NCBI GenBank assembly: GCA_014155875.1
Contig: JACEFZ010028134.1
Coordinates: 248,001-312,000, forward strand
Length of the DNA: 64,000 nt
Reading direction: 5' to 3'
Source: Cepaea nemoralis
Taxonomy: Eukaryota; Mollusca; Gastropoda; Stylommatophora; Helicidae
Part shown: piece after piece, positions 1-11,511 of the stretch
How positions within the stretch are numbered: the first letter of the stretch is position 1
Layout: each line of letters opens with the position of its first letter
Position numbers and translations under genes: made by a program
Notes under the pieces: model-generated
The model's database searches: none
Told to the model about the DNA's origin: nothing
Seen by the model: only the letters and a program-made list of their open reading frames with translations

Positions 1-2016
1 TCAGCATTACTATGTAATAGATACTTACATAGGGAATCATCCCTATATATATATAGTGGAAGCTTGTCTAGACATCCGATGTAGAATGGCACCTGAATCA
101 GCCCGTCGGAAGGATTAGGTTCCGAAAAGTTCGAGTCTGATCTTACTGCAGTCTCATACTCCTACCTTACTTTGGTCTTCGGTGGTTGTGTGAAGAACTC
201 TACTGTTTCTATATACACTAATAGAAAACTAAACCTCTGGAAGAGTTGGTCCCTAGACCACTCCCCTTCACTGGACATAGAAGTATTGTTATCAAGTAAT
301 TAATACCAAATCAATTAATAAACAAACATAATGTAATAACTATCCATTTCGCTAGTGGGATGTCTTCCCACATAATAGCGAAATCCCCCTTAATCCACCT
401 CTGGTCATTGAGGCGAGAAGTTCTGTTTCTAAACATGTTTTGCCACACCACATGTTCATGGTGTACTTGCCTGTTCTGTTCCCCCAAGCGGATTAGCCTT
501 GGATGGTGACCGAACATCACAACTGGCCTGGTGTACCAGTTACATACATATTATAATTGCCTTGCATCCCATATCCCACACATCTCCGAGTCTCATTCAA
601 CAGCCATACACCTTCTCTCCATCAATCACGCAAGCACTCACCTGCTCATGATCATCTAAAGAAAAAGACATATGACAGTGTAGAGTAGACCCTCGACCGC
701 TTTCCCAACAATCGCGACGATAGCGCACAGGTATCTCGCGTCGGACCGCATCGGATGTCAACAAGTCGCTCAATTATATAACGCACTTCATTACAATATA
801 TATATATATATGCCACAAAATACAATATACATATCATCATAGCACATGATCACTATTTACCGCATCTAAACATTTGCCAGGAATGACACCACCACTATTT
901 ATCAATCGCAAAATAGCTGCCTCATCTCCTAGCGTCAAGAACTACATGCTCTGTTTGATCGACGAATCACACTTGCTCTTGCCACAGCATTGTCTGAATT
1001 CCACCTACATCAGCTAACCACAGAATCCAGAAGCACTGGTCACAGCAACAACTGACTAATCTACTTGGCTTCAACAGGTTATACCAGATAGCAGTAAACA
1101 TTACATCACAATTGTAACTTAACTAATAAAAGCAAGATTTCATCATTTGCAATATAATTAGTAGCTACAATGTGTTGCCACACTAATGGACTTACAAGTA
1201 ATCAAATGTTGAAGCAACGCTGTTACAAATCTCGAGCGGAAAACGCAAAATGTAAATACGCGAGCGACACAGCCTGTCAGTTATCGATCGCCAAGTTCAG
1301 TACATATGCGCATAGATAATGAGTTGCCTTACCATCGCACTGTTACGTTATATTACACAAGTTAAATATGTAAAGAGGTATTACCTGAACCATGAATCGA
1401 CACCATGTCAGGCTGAATTACTGTCTGTGGCTCACAAGCCTCATATTTGACAATAGGCTGATTTTCTGGAGCTCTGCTCCCGTAGAGATCTCAGATTGAA
1501 ATGATGGCCAAATGCCTTGTTCCGGTTGCGAGGTAAACTCTCCAAGCCCTGAAAAGTCATGTTGCACGAATTACTCACTCTAAGTGAGAATCTTACTTTC
1601 TCCTGACTAGTGAACAAGTCAAGTTCACTCATGGGGTAAAAGTAATGCATGATTCGACCTTTCTGTATCAAAACTGCCAGTTCTCAAACATTCTAAGTTA
1701 TGCAAATCAGCCGGCTTCCCCTGAGTTATAAATGACTGGGGAGCTCCCTAATGATGTACTCCCGTACTCCGGAAATTCCTCGTACATAGCACAGCTGATT
1801 TGAGCTAAATCGTGACACATTCCTCATAATTGTTCTACTACATTTTCATGAAGCATGATTTTTTGCCACAGTAAATTTGCTTTCTTTGTCATTAAGGGAT
1901 GTTTCATGACAAGTGTTACTGTTACAGTACATCAGAGCGAGGTGCTTATTGTCTTGTTTCTACAGATAATCTCTGTATCTGCTCCTTTAATATACTTTCT
2001 TCATCTTCTATTTCAG
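1..2016. other. Unassigned flank and possible intron
   Basis: No protein, RNA gene or repeat is recognised. The sequence is AT-rich with short (TA)n runs near 49 and 800. If the terminal exon at 2017 is real, part of this stretch is its upstream intron. No second exon of that gene was found here. Confidence 0.4.
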
Positions 2017-2082
2017 AAACGAAAGAAAGCTCAGCAAGACACAGGAAAGGGCTCCAAAAAGTACAAGGACTTCAAGTTCTAG
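2017..2082 (+). CDS. Probable 3'-terminal exon of an unidentified gene
   Basis: A long pyrimidine tract ending in TTTCAG (2011-2016) is followed by an open frame of 21 codons and a TAG at 2080-2082. The peptide is strongly basic, begins KRKKAQQ and ends KYKDFKF. A second, weaker acceptor at 1965 would add a hydrophobic stretch (residues IISVSAPLIYFLHLLF) before it, giving a membrane segment followed by a basic cytosolic tail. I do not recognise the protein. No canonical AATAAA lies just downstream. It is upstream of, and in the same orientation as, the cryptochrome gene. It could also be a chance splice-like site in intergenic DNA. Confidence 0.35.
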   Translation, partial: KRKKAQQDTGKGSKKYKDFKF

Positions 2083-2374
2083 TTTTGTTTGTTGTTTATG
2101 TTTATGTTATTCATTGATATAATGTCTTCATTGCTGCATATGCATTACTATTCTATCATCACTAGGCTTTAAAGAAATGTGTTTATAAATTTCATAAATA
2201 ATGTTCACTGTTAGCGGAACTTGCTCAAGCAGTGACAAAAATATATCGGACCTGAGACAACGTGTTTATTTACTGAAATGATTGACATCAGAAGGTGTAA
2301 AGTACATTGTATAGTAACAACACTCTCCAGCTTAAAAGATTAGGATAATTCCATGGAAGATACGGCCATAGGGT

Positions 2375-2930
2375 TTTTCTTTTATGTGTTCGCTTGTTTT
2401 GAACTCGAGTGTAGTCCATACACGTGCTACTATTTCTAGTGTACTGAATTATATTTGTGTATGGATTAGCTTTCCTTGTTACCAGTACTCTCACGATCAG
2501 GTGAACCCACTCTGACTTCTGAGGTACTTATAATTTACATCCCAAGTCAAGGACAGCCGGTCTCTGTGGCTAAGGGCTTGCAGGCACGATTCGTGAGCCT
2601 GCCTCCCTGCGTTCGAAACAGCTGCGACCGATTTGACAGCAGACCGCGTCACGCTGGGTCTTAACGTGTTGGTATGGGATCCGGTTGTTTAGAAAGCAAT
2701 AGCAAACTACTGAACGTAAACTTGCCATGTCATCGACAACAGCAGTAAAATGCTGGTGTTGATAGCAATGTCCTATAAATAGGATATGCAACACACACAC
2801 AAAAAGTCAAGGACAAGAAGTCAACATTTTAGTCTAGCTGGCCAGTACAGGGGATTGAACCCGCTACCCCGGCATCAGCAGACCAGAGTTGTAAGAGTGA
2901 GTGCTCTTATCCATTCAGTCATGCTGGCCT
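2375..2930 (-). mobile_element. SINE-2 copy, split by a SINE-1 insertion
   Basis: tRNA-headed SINE read on the minus strand. Its head (about 2835-2930) has a box-A-like part near the 3' end of the interval and a box-B-like GGTTGAACCC equivalent at about 2860. Related full copies lie at 6588, 23211, 35391, 36959 and 49765. The body is interrupted at 2556-2803 by a SINE-1 copy; removing that and one duplication restores the family consensus. Confidence 0.8.
2556..2803 (+). mobile_element. SINE-1 copy nested in SINE-2
   Basis: tRNA-like head with a box-B-like GTTCGAAAC at about 2613, then the SINE-1 body shared with about ten other copies (AAAGCAATGGCAAACTACTG and a GTCCTGTAAAGGATATGCAA-like end). 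It is flanked by a perfect 12-bp target-site duplication, AAGTCAAGGACA, at 2544-2555 and 2804-2815. The 3' end is a short CA-rich tail. Confidence 0.85.
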
Positions 2931-4257
2931 CTGCCATAGGGATTTGAAGTGTTTAGCCTCTACATATATTCTTCATGGCATGTATGAGGTGGGGGTGGCT
3001 TGTTCCCTTTCTCATCACCTCTTCTTCCCTGATAATTTCCCCCAAATCCTTCAAATTTTCCAGTACAGGTGTTGAAATGATTATAGAAAATTCTGCCACA
3101 GCTGTAGATTGGGGCGCTGTCTGGGTTATCAAGCACACAAACCACCATGTCACTGCGGCTCCCCTTCAAGCCATACATGAGCTATAGAAGGGAAATGGCT
3201 TAACCACTTGGAGTGTGACCTATGAGTGTGACTTGGGTGACATAGATGTGTGACTTATGTGACTAAGATGTCCATGGGGAAATGGTCACAGCATGGTTTT
3301 CACAGCAAATTATAAAGTAGGCATCTGTCTTCTTCTTTTGTTCCATTGAAATTTATTGTCTATATCTGCAACATTGCCTCTTATATAAACTTCACTGTCT
3401 TATTTTGGTTCACCCAGTGGTTCATTTTCCACTGTTCTTTCTCTAGGCAAGAAGGTTTGCCTAGATGTGTCATATTTTGGGCAGTCTTGGAGTATGTGAT
3501 CTACTGTCTGCAGCACCAATTCACATGGCTGAATTTAGGCATGTGATATTCCTTACAGTTGGGGAAAGAAAGGGCATGTTTACTCCACCTCATACATTTA
3601 TGAACATGACAAAGTATTTCATTTCTCTTAAGATGGCCATGGTAACAACCATTTTATCTCATCTGTGTGTTAGACTGTGATATTCAATGCCAAGTTTCTA
3701 ACAAAGGAATATTCCTTATCATTGTTTTTATAGTGAAATGAAAAGGAAGAATAGATCATTATGTGAAAAATGAAAACATGGATTCATAGATGTTATATAT
3801 AAGTTTACATTGAATAAAAAGTTGCTGTCACTATATCTCTTGGTTTCTTGTTATTGTGTTGTGTGACCAGTGTATCTTTCATTTTGAGGCCATCAGGTTA
3901 CAAGTACATCGAAATATGAGCAAACAAAAAACATAATTGCCTGTAATAGCAACAAATCTGCACTTGTTACCTATAAAACACTAACTCACGATTGATGGTC
4001 AAAAGATAAAGTCGAATGATGTTGTGTTGATATCCAAAACTGTCAAATGTAACTAAGTAGCTCACCAAATGACAGACATGATAATAGTGACACCATCTTG
4101 ATGCAAACCCATGCAGGGCTTACAACATGTAGGACTTTTGCAGTTCCATAATCGTTGAGGATGTGGTGTAAACCAGTCTCAACGTCTGGTGCAAGATCCT
4201 TTGGTTAGAACAAGAGTTGCTACGACAAAAGCAGCCATTTGCAGAATGAAAAACTAA
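2931..4257. other. Unassigned intergenic sequence
   Basis: A minus-strand open frame at 2960-3178 and plus-strand frames at 3346-3680 show no motif I recognise and have no convincing splice context. The 3300-3680 stretch may be an old LINE remnant, but I cannot support a family. Confidence 0.3.
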
Positions 4258-4261
4258 CTTT

Positions 4262-4480
4262 AAAAGTTAGTTGCATGCCCTTTACGGTACATCACAGTCA
4301 ACCACAGCATTCTTTTGGCTGTCTGTGATTTCTTGGCAAGTTTACCTTCAGTAGTTTGCCAGAGCTTTCTGAACGATTGTATGAAAACCAGTGCAATGCA
4401 GTCTACTTTCAAATCACCCTGTGGCTTTGATTGGACCGTGGTATGCGAGATTAGGAATTACGTGTGCAACCTCTTCTCCA
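4262..4480 (-). mobile_element. SINE-1 copy
   Basis: Minus-strand SINE-1. It starts on the plus strand with the reverse complement of the family 3' end (AGTTGCATGCCCTTTACGG) and runs through the shared CAGTAGTTTGCC block into a degraded tRNA-like head. Confidence 0.75.
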
Positions 4481-4529
4481 TGTGAAAAAGAAACTGCCAA
4501 TTTTTATATAGAGTGGTACATAGAGACTA

Positions 4530-5130
4530 AACTGCTGTGTGCACGTGAAACAAGGACAGTAAGTAGAAAAGTCGAGGAACATCTGAAAGCAGTGGAATTA
4601 TGTAGTTTCTGGGGAAAATGCACAGAATACCATGAACAGTCAGATAAACAAATGAGACAGCCCTTTGGGAGACCAATGATAACTGTAAATTGATTAGAGA
4701 AATTAGACGTAGACAGTTGGGAATTACAGGGTACCTTAGGGGGAGAAATAAACATTACAACTTAGTGACAAATGGCAAACTTAAAGGAAAACAAAGAGAC
4801 AAATTGCTGGATTAAAAGTTGGTTGCATATCTTTTACAGGACGTAGCATTCAACTCCAGCATTTTTTGGCTGTTTGTGATTCCTGGGCAAGTTTACGTTC
4901 AGTAGTTTGCCATTGCTTTCCAAACAACCGACCCCATACCATTTAATAAAACACCAACACAAGGCGGTCTGCTGCCAAATCGTCTGCAGCTGTGTTTTGA
5001 ACGCGGTATGTGGGATTACAAACTGCGACCTTGACTCCTTTGCCACGGAGCCGTCAAATACCTGGATAACTTGGCCAAATGGCATAGTCGAGACAAGATC
5101 ACTGACCTGACTGGTGATCCTGTAAGATGA
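4530..5130 (+). mobile_element. L2-type LINE C-terminal remnant split by SINE-1
   Basis: Residues resembling the C-terminal end of the L2 LINE protein (ETRTVSRKVEEHLKAVEL, then a decayed continuation) stop at about 4805. They resume at about 5058 with KYLDNLAKWHSRDKITDLTGD, matching the same region of the copies at 47.7 and 57.3 kb. The gap is filled by a minus-strand SINE-1 (about 4812-5055). The frame is broken by stops, so this is a dead copy. Confidence 0.65.
4812..5055 (-). mobile_element. SINE-1 copy nested in a LINE remnant
   Basis: Full-length minus-strand SINE-1: family 3' end at 4820, CAGTAGTTTGCCATTGCTTTC block at about 4900, and tRNA-like head with the reverse complement of GTTCAAAACACAG at about 4993. 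It lies between two halves of a LINE C-terminal remnant. No clear target duplication is visible. Confidence 0.8.
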
Positions 5131-5789
5131 CTGTCCATGCTTATTGTATAGCATCTGATGACGGCACACCTCTGTGGTACACTAGGCCTCATAAAATGGC
5201 TTCCAGAAAATTGTCTGTGAGGTCAGGAGGCTAAAGCAGATATGACCACATCAGCCCTTTATGTGCTGTTTGGTCAAGAAAATCATCATCAAGTATATGC
5301 CGACTGGCATGGGCAATCATAGCTTGCTCCACATCTTGCAATATCCAGTGGAACATATCACTTCAAAAGTTAATTGCCATGCCGTGACACACGGCTGTCA
5401 AGAATTTTCTCTCATTTTCTTCTCTTTCCATAAATCTTTCCAGTTGTCACCATATTTTTTTTTTTTTTTTTTTTTGTCTTCTCATAATTTGTTTTCTCTG
5501 CATTAAGAAAATATTGGCATGGAACCAGATCCTCCACATGGCATGACACATATAAATGGGAATTTTTACCATTTGTAAACTATTTTGTCTTTGAAGTCAC
5601 GACCCAGCAACTAGTGTAAGCATGAGACTGTCTTGTCTGGAAGAACACTGGACTCTGTACAGAACAGTGTAGTGCTTTGTACTACAAACATGCTGCATGA
5701 GCATGCCGAGGTATTTTTTCCTAGGGAGACAGTATCAATAAAGGAGTTGAGTTAAATACCTGAGATTACAGCATTCGCGACATTCCAAC
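5131..5789. other. Unassigned intergenic sequence with poly-T
   Basis: A poly-T run lies at about 5455-5475. Nothing else is recognised; no supported coding region. Confidence 0.4.
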
Positions 5790-6587
5790 ATGTGCTCTGT
5801 CCTCAGCTGCAACAGTCAGCAGAGAGTCCTAATACCAATGATACCCAGGAGCAGTCTGATTATATGTCCGTCTGGCATTTCCTCTGAGTTTTGAGTATCA
5901 GCAAAATCCTCTGCTTACTCCTTAGTACAATTCTCTCCAAGCCGTTTTTCTGCACTGTACACACAATTTAAAAATGCCCCAACATCATCTGCCTTATCAT
6001 GCACCAATAACTCACCAAAAGGTGCAGGCTCAGCCAAGTCTGTCCATCTGCTCGTTTCCCAACACAGTAACATGTCCTGATGAAACCAATCTAATAGATG
6101 CTCTTTTGTTTTGAATGTTGAATATAAGCCTGTCACTCTGCCCGAATCATGGCGGTCTTCAACATTCTCGTCATACTTTGTGAGTCCGTTACAATTACAT
6201 TATGCGTGTACTGTTTGTCTTCCAGCCAGCGGAAGCCTCCGTGACTGTCTCCACCTCTATTCTCAGACTAGATGTCATGGTATCATATGTCAGGCTCTCC
6301 TACACCAAACACCATCCAAAAAACCTTCGCCAAAAACCCCCAGGCACTTCTTTTACCTTTAAACAGTTATTATGACCCTGCTCAGATCTGACTTTTTCAC
6401 TTGTATTCTGACCCACTCCTCTCTTCTCCCAATGTTCTCAAGCATGCACACTTCTCTGATAGTGACATCTGTCTGCGCCACCCATGATTAACTCTTATGA
6501 GTTATCAGCCGGTGGTCCATAACTGGCTTCTTGCAGGGAGTGTTCTGTGTCTGCAGCTACTTGGAGATATGATTTATCTCGCAAAAC

Positions 6588-6785
6588 GCAGGTCCGCATG
6601 GCCGAATGGGTAAGAACGCGTGTTCTTAAACATCCGTTGTGCTGATGCCGAGGTTAACGGTTCAACACCGGACAGCCGGACTAAAATGTTGACCTGTCGT
6701 CCTTGATCAGTCCATCACTACTGTAAATAGTGTGCATAGACTACGCTTGAATTCAAATCGAGCGAGCACACCCAAAAAATAATAA
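6588..6785 (+). mobile_element. SINE-2 copy, internally deleted
   Basis: tRNA-like head GCATGGCCGAATGGGTAAGA, box-B-like GGTTCAACACC, and tail ACTACGCTTGAATTCAAATCG. The central block present in other copies is missing. It is flanked by the 9-bp duplication TCGCAAAAC at 6579-6587 and 6786-6794. Confidence 0.85.
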
Positions 6786-7122
6786 TCGCAAAACATTGAA
6801 CCTATCTGTAATCGTGAATGAGGCAAGGATGTATCGCATACACACTACTGGCATGTCCCTTATGCATAGCTTCAGTCGGTACTCTGTATACTCTCTAGTT
6901 TCACCAGCTGATTCATTGACACCGTGAGCAGTCCCAAACCATACTCAATTACTGAGATAATTAGATGACAGAGGATGAACAACATTCTTTGCTCCATGAC
7001 CATTGCTGCCATGATTATCATCACACCGAGTCCCTTCTTAGATGTCATAAGAACGGCTTTTACATGATCCCCGAATGACAAGCTTCTGTCGAAGGTGAAT
7101 CTCAGGTAGGCCTACTTCATTT

Positions 7123-7236
<114 letters not shown>

Positions 7237-7895
7237 TAACATTTCTGCAATTTATTGTAATACTTGGGATGTCAGCCTTAACAATTCTATTGTCTAAAGA
7301 GCATCATAACACAGATGCCTTCTCTGGGTTAATTATTCTACCCATCGCTCCAGATGATCACTTTGTTTACTGTCTCCTGCAACTCTTGCGCTATTTGCAC
7401 CTTACCCCCCCCCCCCTCTCCCTATACGCAAAACATCATCTGCAAATGTCTGTATCCTTCCGATCCCGGGTGCTTCAATGCTTGCACGCAATCTTGCTTG
7501 TGTATACACTGAAATCACAGGTATTATTGAAAGATCATTATGATAATCCCGGGGTAATAATGCACGCCCCCGAGGTCCATGAACCTAGGAACAGAGCAAC
7601 CCTACGAGAGTGCAGGGTAGCTGCTTTCCAATTCACCACCCTGTGACTAACACCTATTTCCACAAGAGTGTGCATTAAGAGATCATATCTAACCCTGTTA
7701 TATCCATCCTCAAGATCCAGTGCAGCTGCTATTGTTTCCTGCCTATTCTGGAACACTTCATACACATCGAATGCAAATGTAGCTGCGTTTGACCATATTT
7801 CTTTCCTTGGCCGGTAACTCTACAGCCCTCTTTGGGTTAGCTTTTCTCTTTCCTGGCTTGAGCGGTGGAATTGTTGTTCACATGTTGTTTGTCCA

Positions 7896-8290
7896 TCAAG
7901 AATGATGATGACCATTCATTTCATCCAGTGGGGTTGAAAGTATGGAGCCATGAGTTCTAAGATGGCTGATAAGGCCTATTTTGGCTCGAAATGTTCTTTG
8001 ACAATGCGGGCAAAGAATGCTTGACGTTCCAGGAGGAGGATCTCTTGCAGTGGTTTTTCTGTCTAGCCTTTTCTTCACAGCTCTTGCAGTCCTGGTTGCT
8101 TCACAAGCGACTGCACCCTTATGTAATGATGTACGCCACGAATTACGGTCTTTAGCAGCAGTCTCCCAGGTGTCAAGATGAATTCCAAAAGCTTTCAATG
8201 AAATTTTCAGTGTCTTTAAAGCGTTTCCTCTGGCCGCCTTGGGAGCGTTTACCACAACGCAACTCGCCGTAAACAAATTCGTTTAGGGAG
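7896..8290 (-). mobile_element. LINE C-terminal remnant with C2H2 zinc finger
   Basis: An open frame of 126 codons on the minus strand (8276-7896). The first half has the C-terminal linker pattern of some non-LTR ORF2 proteins (SLKAFGIHLDTWETAAKDR, then SWRTSLHKGAVACEATR). A C2H2 finger follows (CPHCQRTFRAKIGLISHLRT plus H; Cys-X2-Cys, then His-X3-His). It ends in a HHH-rich stretch at a run of ATG/ATC trinucleotides, a common LINE tail. It is 5'-truncated. A host zinc-finger gene is less likely because the linker is LINE-like and there is only one finger. Confidence 0.65.
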
Positions 8291-9054
8291 CCTGTGGAAT
8301 TAAATATATGTGCACCCACTCTTGGGACACTGATTCTGTTCTGTTGCTCTGATTAAAACAAGACATCTCATCCAAATCCCTATCGCTCACATCTTTCATA
8401 TGGGAGTACCTGACTCCGTGAGGTCCTGCAATACTTGTGCGACACCCTCATAACCGTCGTTCTTGATTAAAACTGCTGTGTAATGGAGCAGAGAGAGAGA
8501 ATACTTATCCTAGTCACTTTCTTTGCAAGTTTTCCTTTTTACTTTACAGTCTATGCCGTGTGACTTTGGTGATCATGTCTGTCTCCAACTTTCAGTCTCG
8601 TGTACTGCCAATAATTCCTGTTACAAATGTTCCTTAATGCCAAGCTGCCAAACTGTCTCACATCATCACTTTTGGTTTCCATTGTGCCTCTTTCCCCACC
8701 CAACCTTCCGTTGTCACTACACTTTCCCCCTTTCATGGCGTGCTTTCGGTTAAGCTGTTCTACACGTAACTTCTTTAATACATCTTCCAACTGCTGTTAT
8801 ACAAATACACGAAAACATTGACTTGCTTCAGAGCTATTAACACGTTTTCAATTAATCGTATTTTATCTGTTTGCCCATGTCCCAACTAACATAAAATACT
8901 AAATAGTTAGTTAATCAGTCGTCACGTTGTCCTCACCGCTCATCGAACCATTCAGGCCACAATTGCTCGGATTCCCTTCTCAGTATCTCCCTCAACGTGT
9001 AGCCGTTAACGACACCAATTCTGTGTTGGTCGACTATTCTTTTTTGTGCTCCTG
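8291..9054. other. Unassigned intergenic sequence
   Basis: Open frames on both strands at 8523-8821 overlap and lack recognisable motifs or splice context. Nothing supported. Confidence 0.35.
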
Positions 9055-9395
9055 CTTATAACTTGCTTGCTTGCTTGCGTTCGCTGGCTGTGAAAGACCT
9101 GTATGTCGGATGAAGACATCCTGTTGTCCAACATCAGTGTGATGTCATACTGGACTGAGGTTTGCGTGAGCATCCGTTGTCCCATGTCTGGCTTATTGGT
9201 GTGCAGACTGGTGGTTCCTCGCCGTGCAGGCAGATACTCTCCGACTTCGGAAGAATCAGCGATACTACTACGTTAGCCAGGACCCCGAAGGGACCTGTTG
9301 CCCAGGACGCACGACTAGGACGTGTTAGTAGGTTTTTGCCAGTATAGAATAGAACCTGGTCCTGGTGCCTTGGAAACACCTCTGCTCTTTTCTGG
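9055..9395 (+). mobile_element. Interspersed repeat D
   Basis: A moderately GC-rich block that recurs inverted at about 31700-32085. Shared parts include ACATCAGTGTGATGTCAT, CTGGCTTATTGGTGTGCAGA, GAAGGGACCTGTTGCCCAGG and TGCCTTGGAAACACCTCTGC. It has no coding capacity. An LTR or a non-autonomous element are both possible; termini are not resolved. Confidence 0.7.
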
Positions 9396-9439
9396 CTTCA
9401 CCCCCTTTGACTTTATTTTCTTGCAGGCTGGTCAAGGTT

Positions 9440-10690
9440 GCAGATTCATTGGCACCTTATCGTCTTGACAGACTTATAGTTTGTTATATTGATTGACTGA
9501 TTGATTGATTGATTTAGGAACCGACATCACAGTCATTCGGGCATTCCCATAAGCGCTCCGTCCCTATCCTCAGCAGCCAGCGAAGAGTTCCAACACTAAT
9601 AGTACCAGTAGCAATCTGATTATATGTCCGTCTCGCCTTTCCTCTGAGCGTTGATCGTCGGCCGGATCCCCTGGTCACCCCTCGCTGTCGCATTCTTGCC
9701 AGTCCATGGTGATCCATTTGCTCCTCCGAGGTGTACACATGCTCCCACAAGGCCGCAACCACGTCTGCTTTGTCATGCATCAATACTCCACCAAGTTTTG
9801 CCGAGCCAGCCAATCTGTCCGCCTATTCATTTCCCAGCACACCAGCATGCCCCGGAGAAAAGACCCAGACGATGCTCGTCACCATTGACTTCCGAAGCGA
9901 AGCAAGCCACTCTGCACGAAGCTTGCCTGTCCTCACCCTACTCAGCATGCTTTCTGAGTCAGTTACAATCACAATGTGTGTATGCATCGTGTTCTCCATC
10001 CAGTGGAAAGCTGCACTGACCACCTCCACCTCCAATCTTAAGCTAGATGGTGTGGCATCATACGCCAGGCTCTCCTGCACCAAACGTCGACCATTAGCTT
10101 TTGCTAAGAACCCCCAGGCATTTCTCCTATCTCTCAACACTGACCCATCTGTGTAGATAATCACATCTACCTAAGCGAGCATTATCCTGAATTAGTTGCT
10201 GGATTTCCACTTCCGTAGCCCCTGCTGGCCACTCCCTGCACTCACGGCTCAATGTGATTACAACTCTGCACAAGTCTGACTGCTCCGCTGGCACTCTGAC
10301 CCACCCCTCTCCTATCCTAATGTTCTCCAAGGGGCACACCTTTCTGATCGTATCCTCCGTCTGAGCCATCCATGATTTCCCTCTTATTAGTCGCTGTTAC
10401 ATTGTTCCATTTGCATTGTTACATTTGTTACATTGTGCTTCAAAAAGACATAATAGCTACAACCCATGTGGTAGCGAATGTGACTGACCAGGCCAATTCA
10501 CGCTGTAAATGTTCGTCCACAATGGACGCATGTGAACACATGGTCATTTCCACCATCATGCACCATCTTACCTTTCACATGCTTAGTGTGTGATATATCT
10601 GCAATACAATTATTTGTCTTTATTCCGTTTCTGATATTTGCCCACCAAGTTCAGTGGCGACTTGCTCCCCAATGCAATATCAGTGCCTGT
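9440..10690 (+). mobile_element. Interspersed repeat C, split by a LINE
   Basis: Left part (about 9447-9491) and right part (about 10424-10690) together match a second copy at about 16597-16672 plus 17223-17465. Shared blocks include GACAGACTTATAGTTTGTT-like sequence, TTGTGCTTCAAAAAG, and GTGAACACATGGTCATTTCC. The split is caused by the LINE at 9492-10423. Confidence 0.7.
9492..10423 (-). mobile_element. LINE 3' end with RNase H domain
   Basis: Minus-strand coding remnant. The RNase H domain (10164-9823) has YTDGSV, LRLEVEVVSAAFHWM, TDSESM and SPGHAGVLGNE, that is the Asp-Glu-Asp catalytic set. The C-terminal segment follows at 9813-9514 and an upstream segment lies at 10369-10127; the three are in different frames, so it is dead. 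The 3' tail is (TCAA)n-like (9492-9516). An imperfect 12-bp duplication, TTTGTTAYATTG, flanks it at 9480-9491 and 10424-10435. It is 5'-truncated, as is usual for LINE insertions. Confidence 0.85.
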
Positions 10691-11089
10691 AGCCTATCAA
10701 TTATGAATCATATTCGCAGATTAACATAAAATATGACAAGGAAGCTCGATGAAAGGACAATCGCAGGCGAACGTTGCGTTGCGACCAAAATCTTTATAAC
10801 AAACAAGACAGAAATAAAAACAAGAATAGTTATCGAGGAAGCTGAAGAATAATCAGAGTAACACAAAAACTAGTAACACTTACTTAAGTTCACTTGCATT
10901 TTTTCTTCACATGTATTATTTATTTCTGAAGGTGTAAGAAGAAGAAGAAGAAGAAGAAGAATATTATGAGGCCCAAGACTAAATGATTGATACATTTTAA
11001 ATTTTAAGCAGTCGTCATTCCAATCACCCGCAAATATATTTCTTTAGCATCTATTTGCAACACGTACAAGGCAAGTTTCGATTTCTGTG

Positions 11090-11097
11090 TTATGTAA
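11090..11097 (+). promoter_or_regulatory. Candidate D-box upstream of the cryptochrome gene
   Basis: TTATGTAA, the D-box octamer bound by PAR-bZIP factors, lies 337 bp upstream of the start codon. D-boxes drive light induction of photolyase/cryptochrome genes in fish. The same octamer also occurs by chance elsewhere in this AT-rich window (about 19397, inside an intron), so this is only a candidate. Confidence 0.25.
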
Positions 11098-11433
11098 CGA
11101 CGGACATTAGAAGTTAGATGGGAACCAAGTTTATCAACTCCCGACCGCCGTCAATATCTATTTGTGTGAATACAAAACGAAGATTTTAACACAGAAAAAA
11201 GAACTGTGGTCGTAGCATTTTGTATTGCAACCAGACGCTTTAAACATTTGTATAAAGTATAAAGTCAAGTAGTTCATTGTGAAATGAAAGTTCCCAAATT
11301 GACCAGAAGAAAGCCGTGCAGTCGTGTCGTCTGCTGACCACAACCACAGACAACAATACATGAACAAGCAATAGTGGCTGCCGTGCTAAAACTTCGTATA
11401 TCGGCTGTTTCAAATGTTATTTGTCGAAACAGA

Positions 11434-11511
11434 ATGACATCGTCTAATGTAGGGACAGTGAAAGTCGCTATTTGCCTATTTAGAAACGATCTTAGAATCC
11501 ACGATAATGAG
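11434..11511 (+). CDS. cry-dash: cry-dash exon 1 (residues 1-26)
   Basis: Begins at the ATG in AGAATGACA and ends GATAATGAG|GTATTT. It is 78 nt, phase 0 at the end. Encodes the start of the first Rossmann strand and the [12 protein letters not shown] motif. Confidence 0.95.

Noticed and set aside
2960..3178. Minus ORF containing KFEGFGGNYQGRRGDEKGN as a coding exon
   Set aside because: No acceptor/donor support and no family recognised; the opposite strand is equally open.
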